A DNA stretch of 10,923 nucleotides, from positions 1 through 10,923 of the forward strand of contig JAOXYB010058324.1 in the NCBI GenBank assembly GCA_028565635.1, written 5' to 3'. Below the pieces are notes generated by a model, which ran no database searches, was not told the DNA's origin, and worked only from the letters and a program-made list of their open reading frames with translations. Origin of the DNA: Phoronis ovalis (taxonomy: Eukaryota; Phoronida; Phoronidae). The translations under genes were made by a program, and so were the position numbers. Below, in pieces: positions 7,001-10,923 of the stretch; position 1 is the stretch's first letter, and each line of letters begins with the position of its first letter.

Positions 7001-9119
7001 TATCAGCTTTATATTTGGTACAAGCTAAATACTGGTCAAAGTGCAGATATACAGTTATTTTAACTTGGATAACTTTCAAGATGGCTGACTGGCAGCCATG
7101 TTTGTTCTCGAGATGTTTGCTTGCAATAATAAAGCTTTTGTTTTCGTCGAATCATCTTCATATTAGGTACAGGGTAAGTACTGGTCAAAATACACGTCAG
7201 ATGTAAGTTTGGTCCTGATTACTTCTAACATGGCCGACTGGTGGCCATATTTGTACCCGAGAGTGCATGTTACGTCTCGCCCATTTAGGGAAAGACGAAG
7301 CGATGATTTGACGATTTGAAGGTGGATTCACGAAGGTCATAAGTTGGTGGTTGTATTAGGCCAAGTGATATTTCAAATTGACCTTGAGAAGTAGGTCAAA
7401 TGCCGATATGAATCTTCGACATTTTTTGTTGTGCGTAACACTTTCTTTGTCGCACAATAACTGCCTCGGTTTTTATCTGATCAGCTTTATATTTGGTACG
7501 CCATTTTGGGAAAGACAAAGCAAAACTACTTATTTTCCTTTGAAACCAAAAATTTAACATTTCCCCTCTATTATCAATCTCGAAACTCTTATACATACAA
7601 AGATGGCTTTACAACTAAAGAACTACATCATATGATGGGCATTTGTCTGCACCCACGGAACTCTTATTAAAACGATGTTTTGCTTTTGTGAAAATATATG
7701 TATCACTCATAAACAACTGTTCCACAGATGACAAATTATTGAAGACTTTGCAAAATACAAAAAATATACAATTTCTCCGATATAGCGCAGACGGGAAAAA
7801 GTGGGCGAAGCTAAGCTTCAAGTTCGAAGTAGAAATTCTTATTAAAAATAAGAACCCAGATGAGATTCAACGTCTACTTCACCGATTTCACTTTTATATA
7901 GGTCCAAAAAAAAGCAAAATATAAATAGCAGAAATATAAAAACAGAGTAGTCGCAATTATTTGCCTAATTTCTTTCAAATATTTCCGCAATAGTGGTCCT
8001 TTGGAGTGTTGCTATGGGAACTGATGACACGTGGTTTTCGTCCATATCCGGAAGTAGACAACTGGGACATTATAAACTATTTGATATCTGGACGTCGTTT
8101 GACAAAGCCCGCTTTCTGTCCGAAGTCAGTGTAAGTATAATTAAACAAACAACAGCGGCTTCATTATGTGGAATCTTAATTAATGGTCGATAATGTTGTT
8201 TTATATAAAAAGTATGCTATACCGTATTTTTTACAAATACTTGCCGTGAGCGATGTATTAAAGATTATTGATTTATCTTTACTCCTGACATCAATATTTT
8301 TTCAAACATTTTTTGCAATGCATAAGCAAGATTATACAGACTTCTAAGTTATCAATAAATTGACTTATTGAGCCGAAATTTTGTTTGTAATGCAAACATT
8401 TTGTGATTAAAAGAATAAAGCAAATTTGTTTTCATAAGCAATTTGTTTTCATACTACTTTTTACGAAACGCAAAACTTGTTAAGGAAAATGTAGGAAAAT
8501 ACGTCTTACCGATAAATTTTAATATATGTCTTTAAAACCAACATCTTTGTTAAGAGCCAAAACCTCATCCACCGAGCTATTCAACTATCCACAACAATGC
8601 ACTAAAATGTAATACGTATTATTTGGAATTAATTAAAAAGGGTCTTCAAATTACAGCCCTAAGGCGATTATTAGAGAGAGGCAATTTTTTTATTTAGTTT
8701 AGTCGCCAGAGAGTACTATTTTAAAATGGGGGGAAGTGATTATTGGAGAAAATACGGTAACTGCATGGCGTTAGAACCCCTGAAATACTGCCTTGCATTA
8801 CTATTTAATTGCTAACTAAGCGATGATTCTAATCTTTCTGTTTGCTTATCAGGACAGAAGTCCAGTTCTTAGTCCCATGTTTTGTACTGTAATAAAAGAT
8901 ATAAGCAATAAGCAAAAGATACCTAAGGGTCCTTGACATTAAATGTTTTGATCGGTGTCATACGCTTGTGATCGCGTAAACAAATGTTAATTTGTAATAT
9001 AATGAAACATATATTTTAGATATGATATAATGAAGAAATGTTGGGCGGTCGACAGTGAAATGAGACCAACGTTTATTGAATTAGTTCAATGGCTGGAAGG
9101 TGTCCTTGACGTTAAATAA
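824..9119 (+). CDS. MET-like: MET/RON-family receptor tyrosine kinase, 3' half (10 exons, partial at 5' end)
   Basis: Join 824-1057, 1248-1427, 1954-2155, 2626-2748, 2943-3023, 4722-4909, 5196-5305, 5615-5777, 7994-8130, 9020-9119. All introns are GT-AG with matching phases, giving 505 residues and a TAA stop. The order is IPT segments (about 1-138), sequon N146, transmembrane helix (about 164-187) followed by YRRK, a short juxtamembrane region, then kinase. Kinase motifs: GQGHFG (245-250), VAVK with K269, alpha-C E287, gatekeeper L319 in [20 protein letters not shown] (364-371), DFG (384-386), activation-loop Y392/Y396/Y397, and MALES in place of APE. The hinge and the [15 protein letters not shown] stretch match MET/RON better than other receptor kinases. 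By family knowledge it would be a plasma-membrane receptor for an HGF-like ligand. MET versus RON orthology cannot be decided. The Sema and PSI exons lie outside the window. Confidence 0.93.
1248..1427 (+). CDS. MET-like: RTK exon b: last IPT/TIG segment (phase 0 to 0, 60 codons)
   Basis: It is flanked by TTTCAG at 1247 and GTAAGT at 1428. Residues 79-138 include [14 protein letters not shown] and EIHCSLPP. These correspond to GNDIDP, LKVGNKSC and AVLCTVP in the fourth IPT domain of vertebrate MET, including the two Cys that pair across the beta-sandwich. This is extracellular and membrane-proximal. A minus-strand ORF over the same interval is a shadow. Confidence 0.9.
1428..1953 (+). other. 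MET-like: RTK intron 2
   Basis: GTAAGT to TTACAG, 526 nt, phase 0. It holds a 15-base palindrome, TGGCGC-AAA-GCGCCA, at 1478-1492. A 60-codon plus-strand ORF at 1557-1739 has no recognisable features and is taken as chance. Confidence 0.85.
1954..2155 (+). CDS. MET-like: RTK exon c: stalk, transmembrane helix, start of juxtamembrane (67 codons + 1 nt)
   Basis: The acceptor is TTTCTTACAG at 1953 and the donor is a consensus GTGAGT at 2156. Residues 139-163 form the stalk, with sequon N146-S-T. Residues about 164-187 ([11 protein letters not shown] followed by an Ile/Val-rich run) are one hydrophobic helix containing a small-residue GAGG patch. YRRK follows as the cytoplasmic stop-transfer. 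The exon ends with a single T that joins AT of the next exon to make Tyr206. If the intron is not removed, translation stops at TAG 2167-2169, after four more residues. Confidence 0.9.
2156..2625 (+). other. MET-like: RTK intron 3
   Basis: GTGAGT to TTTTAG, 470 nt, phase 1. It includes a G-rich patch at about 2199-2232. I looked here for an exon matching the regulatory juxtamembrane exon 14 of vertebrate MET and saw no candidate with good splice sites. Confidence 0.8.
2626..2748 (+). CDS. MET-like: RTK exon d: juxtamembrane and kinase beta-1 strand (123 nt, phase 1 to 1)
   Basis: The acceptor is AATTTTTAG at 2625 and the donor is GTAAGG at 2749. The exon encodes residues 207-246 plus the first base of G247. 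It starts LLPRMTEPC and ends [14 protein letters not shown], entering the P-loop. That end matches the exon break of vertebrate MET just inside GRG-HFG. It was identified by carrying the frame of the P-loop exon back across intron 4. It is too short and too oddly framed to stand out as an ORF, but it has no internal stop and both splice sites are good. No CBL-type DYR motif is present. Confidence 0.85.
2943..3023 (+). CDS. MET-like: RTK exon e: P-loop and catalytic lysine (81 nt, phase 1 to 1)
   Basis: The acceptor is TGTTTTTAG at 2942 and the donor is GTGAGT at 3024. Residues G247-T273 plus the first base of G274 read [11 protein letters not shown] then NVAVKTLH. This completes the glycine-rich loop and provides ATP-binding K269. 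Reading into intron 5 hits a stop two codons past the junction, which supports the donor. Only 81 nt long, it is missed by simple ORF length filters. Confidence 0.92.
3024..4721 (+). other. MET-like: RTK intron 5, with a palindrome and homopolymer tracts
   Basis: GTGAGT to TTTCAG, 1698 nt, phase 1. It contains an A-run at about 3370-3380, a hairpin at 3973-3993, and a 21-base perfect palindrome at 4120-4140 followed by a T-run. A slightly GC-rich stretch lies at 4157-4235. An 87-codon minus-strand ORF at 3520-3783 resembles nothing I know. No additional exon is needed, since exons e and f align contiguously with MET. Confidence 0.85.
4120..4140. repeat. Perfect 21-base palindrome followed by a T-tract
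   Basis: AGTTCCAAAA, a central G, then TTTTGGAACT: ten perfect base pairs around one base. Together with 4141-4148 it is followed directly by a run of nine T. It lies in the middle of intron 5. Confidence 0.9.
4722..4909 (+). CDS. MET-like: RTK exon f: kinase alpha-C helix to hinge (62 codons + 2 nt)
   Basis: The acceptor is CTTTTCAG at 4721 and the donor is GTAAGA at 4910. Residues 275-336 hold [10 protein letters not shown], with alpha-C Glu287 that pairs with K269, then [11 protein letters not shown] and [12 protein letters not shown] (gatekeeper L319, hinge PYM). These are near-diagnostic of the MET/RON family. The open frame extends about 110 bases upstream into intron 5 by chance. Phase and homology place the true start at 4722. 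Confidence 0.94.
4960..5005. repeat. Imperfect trinucleotide (TCA/TCG) repeat in intron 6
   Basis: A degenerate run of TCA, TCG and similar triplets, including three consecutive CAT units near 4992-5000, just downstream of exon f. It is simple-sequence DNA with no coding role seen. Confidence 0.7.
5196..5305 (+). CDS. MET-like: RTK exon g: kinase alpha-E helix and catalytic loop (36 codons + 2 nt)
   Basis: The acceptor is TTGATTGTTGCAG at 5195 and the donor is GTAAGT at 5306. Residues 337-372 end [11 protein letters not shown], the catalytic loop, with proton acceptor D366 and metal-binding N371. The next codon (Leu373) is split TT/G across the intron. Unspliced reading gives an immediate stop (TTG TAA). 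It joins exon f in phase 0. Confidence 0.94.
5306..5614 (+). other. MET-like: RTK intron 7
   Basis: GTAAGT to TATTAG, 309 nt, phase 2. It is AT-rich and nothing further was recognised in it. Confidence 0.9.
5615..5777 (+). CDS. MET-like: RTK exon h: DFG motif and activation segment (1 nt + 54 codons)
   Basis: The acceptor is ATATTAG at 5614 and the donor is GTAAGC at 5778. Residues 374-427 contain [10 protein letters not shown], activation-loop tyrosines Y392, Y396 and Y397 in the Y-x-x-x-YY pattern, [11 protein letters not shown] and SKTDV. MALE in place of the usual APE is a MET/RON feature. The YERDYYRSG core resembles the insulin receptor loop more than the corresponding stretch of vertebrate MET. 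Confidence 0.95.
5859..5891. repeat. Hairpin at the left edge of the intron 8 array
   Basis: TATGCCCATCACTAT at 5859-5873 pairs with ATAGTGAATGGGCATA at 5876-5891: fifteen base pairs with one bulged A and a two-base loop. It is followed by a short GGCGG-rich stretch (about 5904-5918). It may mark the terminus of the element that gave rise to the array. Confidence 0.85.
5938..7525. repeat. Degenerate tandem array with higher-order structure
   Basis: The landmark GACCTTGAGAAGTAGGTC recurs in variant form at 6199, 6606, 6904 and 7380. A second landmark, ATGGCCGACTGGTGGCCAT (itself an inverted repeat), recurs at about 6048, 6308, 6455, 6767 (deleted form), 7080 and 7229. Spacings of 6308 to 7080 and 6455 to 7229 are both about 773 bases, and 6606 to 7380 is 774. 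So blocks of about 150 and 310-410 bases are organised into a longer repeating unit. The last copy jumps from TTTGGTAC to GCCATTTTGGGAAAGAC near 7500, an internal deletion, and ends by about 7525. Confidence 0.88.
7603..7924 (+). pseudogene. Unidentified protein-like ORF within intron 8
   Basis: An open frame from about 7619 to a TAA at 7922-7924 encodes roughly 100 residues. It contains [17 protein letters not shown], a [13 protein letters not shown] stretch, [13 protein letters not shown] and [12 protein letters not shown]. The mix of charged, aromatic and Gly/Pro residues looks more protein-like than nearby chance ORFs. An ATG at 7603 (MALQLK) reads in another frame, and a TAA lies just upstream in the main frame, so a small frameshift would be needed to connect them. 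I do not recognise the family. A decayed retrocopy, a transposon gene fragment or chance are all possible. It sits in the sense orientation between exons h and i but has no role in the receptor. Confidence 0.3.
7994..8130 (+). CDS. MET-like: RTK exon i: kinase alpha-F to alpha-H (45 codons + 2 nt)
   Basis: The acceptor is TTCCGCAATAG at 7993 and the donor is a consensus GTAAGT at 8131. Residues 428-472 read [14 protein letters not shown], then [10 protein letters not shown] and ISGRRLTKP, the C-lobe helices and substrate-side region. The real frame starts one base after an overlapping open frame beginning at 7993, which is a shadow. The polypyrimidine tract is weak. The last codon is split GT/A across intron 9 (Val473). 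Confidence 0.94.
8131..9019 (+). other. MET-like: RTK intron 9
   Basis: GTAAGT to TTTTAG, 889 nt, phase 2. It holds a 16-base direct duplication (CAATTTGTTTTCATA-type) at about 8420-8452 and a possible inverted-repeat element at 8220-8759. No extra exon was seen. Confidence 0.88.
8220..8759. mobile_element. Possible short terminal-inverted-repeat element (MITE-like)
   Basis: TACCGTATTTT at 8220-8230 is an exact inverted match to AAAATACGGTA at 8749-8759, with weaker similarity continuing inward. If the outer TA is a target duplication, the element is CCGTATTTT to AAAATACGG, about 536 bases. Near the right end, GCGATTATTAGAG (8664-8676) and GTGATTATTGGAG (8736-8748) look like related subrepeats. 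No transposase ORF is present. An 11-base inverted match in AT-rich DNA could still be coincidence. Confidence 0.35.
9020..9119 (+). CDS. MET-like: RTK exon j: end of kinase C-lobe and stop codon
   Basis: The acceptor is ATATTTTAG at 9019. Residues 474-505 read YDIMKKCW, then the EMRPTF motif with R488 (which pairs with the MALE glutamate), [12 protein letters not shown], then DVK and TAA at 9117-9119. It matches the start of the last coding exon of vertebrate MET, which goes on for a C-terminal tail with two docking tyrosines. Here the protein ends about eight residues after the last kinase helix begins to close. It is too short to appear as a long ORF. Confidence 0.93.
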
Positions 9120-9123
9120 TAAA
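9118..9123 (+). promoter_or_regulatory. Candidate poly(A) signal overlapping the RTK stop codon
   Basis: AATAAA begins inside the TAA stop codon (9117-9119). A T-rich stretch follows at about 9137-9154, in range for cleavage 10-30 bases downstream. If used, the 3' UTR would be only a few tens of bases. Other AATAAA copies exist downstream. Confidence 0.4.
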
Positions 9124-9282
9124 AGGGATACTTAGTAATTATTATAGTTTATTGTCACAGTAACATATTTTACAAAGTACATGGACAAATACAAAAACAA
9201 AAAAGCAACTTATAAACATACATACATATATCCATGAATACCTGCATGCATGTGTCCATGTACACGGTAACATGCACACGTG

Positions 9283-9304
9283 CACACACACACACACACA
9301 CACA
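9283..9304. repeat. (CA)11 microsatellite
   Basis: Eleven uninterrupted CA units, preceded by a purine-pyrimidine alternating stretch with ATGCATGTG and CACGTGCA segments. The minus-strand ORF across it, with its Val-Cys run, is an artefact of the repeat. Confidence 0.97.
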
Positions 9305-9753
9305 TACAAATACTCCTAATAATATATATAAGTACCGATAAAAGTACATCGTCAAATACTCATTGTATTACTATGTTTCGTAATGTAACATAACGAGAAG
9401 AGTAACTCATTACTAGCATCCACCCTTTGGTACGGACTTCTAGCAAAGGTCGTAGTAAATCAGTACAAACAAACTTTTTACTTTTTACTTTTTGCAAGTG
9501 GTAACGCAATATGCTTTTAAAATAATTACGTTTAGGTGTTCCTAATATACGTTATTGTACAAGTACCCGTGTGGATATATCACTTCTATAAGAGGTCGTT
9601 ATACTGTACATTCATTTTACGAATTGACTAAGAGACTGTTAAAACACGTTTTGATATCCCTCAAATACATGCTGAAACTAGACATATGGCAAATCATTAT
9701 CTTCGTTAAATGCTGTATATGTTTTATAGCTGTTCTTTTACCTTTTGCTCTGT

Positions 9754-9759
9754 AATAAA
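9754..9759 (+). promoter_or_regulatory. Alternative downstream poly(A) signal
   Basis: A clean AATAAA on the plus strand about 635 bases after the receptor stop codon, suitable for a longer 3' UTR. Further AATAAA copies are at 10014-10019 and near 10713. In AT-rich DNA each may be chance. Confidence 0.25.
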
Positions 9760-10816
9760 GATTTGGAAAATTCTTTACCAGAGTAACATGTTAATCCCAT
9801 GTTTAAAAGGAGATAATTCTTTGATTATGTGCTTTTGCTTCTGTGAGTAAATCATCAGTGGTTAACAGCTGATTTAATTATAATTGTTACACACCTTTTC
9901 ATAAACTGTATTAAGTTTTTAATAATTGCTTTTAAATGTGTTTAATCTTGTTGACAATACTGTTACAAGATATATTCGCTACACTGTTAGTAAAAAAATA
10001 TATACATTTTTAAAATAAAATACATTTACATGTTAAAAATCCATTTATATTACCGCACTCAAGCATTTATCTGTATAATTATCAGTTATATTCACACTGT
10101 ATAATTAAGTACGACACATATCAGTATTTTTCCATATTACACAATTTTGATAATGGTGTTTTATATAAATTCATCTTTGCAACGCAAATGGATTTATACT
10201 AGCAACATTTTCTTGTATGATTGTATACGTCGATCGCCTTATACTGACGGATGGTGTATAAATTTGTCAAATATTTGCTCAATAGACGTTGCAATACTAC
10301 TTTGAATTCATACTTAATACCGGGTACGATGAATTCTAATTATTTGGTTCCGGCATTATTACCTAACGTGATTTATCGATGTTTTGTAATTCATTAAATT
10401 TGCTTGCGCACAACCAGCGCTAATTGGTGAAGTTTGATCTCAATCTCAACAAAATCTATCATTCCACCTGCGTTTATAACAAACATTTTTCTCCATGTCA
10501 TATTTTAGTAGACACGATAACAAATTATTTGTCTGCAGTGTCAGATAAGTAGCATGACTAACAGCCTAATGTGTGCTGAAAAGAATGAAAGAAAGAAAGA
10601 ACACGTAGTAAGCCAGTAGGCTTGCTACAATCCTACTGTTGATCTCGTAACGTATAAATAACCGAAATTCCACAATAACTTTGGGAAAAACATAATTTCC
10701 TTCAAGGCACTTGAATAAAAGTGAAAATGGCGACACCAACTAATGTAGAACGTAAAATCAACATAGAAAACAATTATCTCGCCATAATTATGTAGTTGGT
10801 AGTTAGAAGAGCTTTA

Positions 10817-10870
10817 TGCACAAGGGACAATGCCAAAACATACGAGATATGCAGAATCACTGTGTGATGA
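10817..10870 (+). repeat. Inverted copy of the left-end LINE-linked segment
   Basis: It matches the reverse complement of about 83-131 with three mismatches over roughly 50 bases. Both copies read TRDNAKTYEICRI-P/T-V followed by TGA, here in plus orientation at 10820-10867. Two of the three differences are synonymous (GAA/GAG, GTA/GTG). It is probably a fragment of the same dispersed repeat family. Confidence 0.75.
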
Positions 10871-10923
10871 TTATCACAGTTTTTCTATGTGACATATAAA
10901 ACATTGCCAAAACATTCCACATG

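Larger units (their letters stand above)
5778..7993 (+). other. MET-like: RTK intron 8, largely repetitive
   Basis: GTAAGC to CAATAG, 2216 nt, phase 0, separating the activation-segment exon from the alpha-F exon. Most of it is occupied by a hairpin (5859-5891), a degenerate tandem array (about 5938-7525) and an ORF-bearing unique stretch (7600-7924). ORFs on both strands within the array are repeat shadows. Confidence 0.85.
9120..10816. other. 3' flank of the RTK gene, mostly without recognisable content
   Basis: AT-rich sequence holding poly(A) signal candidates, a (CA)11 tract, a TTTTTAC triplication near 9475-9494 and a short GAAA run near 10587-10600. No exon, RNA gene or second gene could be supported. 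A 66-codon ORF at 9555-9755 and a 22-codon ORF at 10727-10795 are not convincing. Confidence 0.6.

Noticed and set aside
5938-7525. CRISPR-like array
   Set aside because: Units are hundreds of bases long and diverged, with no short identical repeats or regular unique spacers, in an animal intron.
7993-8193. 66-codon ORF over exon i
   Set aside because: It is the wrong frame. The frame one base later gives [14 protein letters not shown] and joins both neighbouring exons in phase.
9170-9355. 61-codon minus-strand ORF rich in Val-Cys
   Set aside because: It is produced by the CA microsatellite and nearby simple sequence.
9555-9755. 66-codon plus-strand ORF with a hydrophobic C-terminus
   Set aside because: It begins at a TTG and ends on an AATAAA. 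There is no recognisable motif, and AT-rich DNA readily gives Ile/Phe/Leu-rich frames.
10727-10867. Small ORF MATPTNVERK, in frame across a TAG with the repeated TRDNAKTYEICR segment
   Set aside because: The Kozak context is fair, but it is 22 codons with no homology I can see. The downstream frame belongs to a dispersed repeat, so stop-codon read-through is not needed to explain it.

Overview
The window looks like animal nuclear DNA, probably from a lophotrochozoan such as a bivalve mollusc. It is AT-rich, its genes are split by GT-AG introns, and degenerate dispersed and tandem repeats fill the introns and flanks. No prokaryotic gene, operon, rRNA, tRNA or CRISPR array was seen. The species assignment is inference; the eukaryotic gene structure is read directly.

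The main content is the 3' half of one plus-strand gene for a receptor tyrosine kinase of the MET/RON (hepatocyte growth factor receptor-like) family. Ten exons can be placed between 824 and 9119. Every splice junction has GT-AG ends and compatible phase, giving 505 codons that run without interruption to a stop. In order they encode two membrane-proximal IPT/TIG segments, a short stalk with one N-glycosylation sequon, one transmembrane helix, an unusually short juxtamembrane stretch, and a complete tyrosine kinase domain with all catalytic motifs. The stop codon comes immediately after the kinase domain, so the C-terminal docking tail of vertebrate MET is absent. The Sema, PSI and earlier IPT exons must lie to the left of the window.

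Layout: 1-56 is an imperfect palindrome. 81-409 is a broken minus-strand fragment of a non-LTR retrotransposon ORF2. 410-823 holds nothing recognised. 824-9119 is the receptor gene with nine introns. Intron 5 carries a perfect 21-bp palindrome followed by a T-tract. Intron 8 (2.2 kb) contains a hairpin, a degenerate tandem array with a roughly 773-bp higher-order period, and a protein-like ORF of unknown origin. Intron 9 carries a possible small inverted-repeat element. 9120-10923 is 3' flank with candidate polyadenylation signals, a (CA)11 microsatellite and, near 10817-10870, an inverted copy of about 50 bp from the left-end retrotransposon region.

Only one gene is functional on this evidence. 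The most interesting points are the receptor's stripped-down cytoplasmic regulatory regions, a furin-like site in its ectodomain, a poly(A) signal overlapping the stop codon, and the higher-order repeat array in intron 8.
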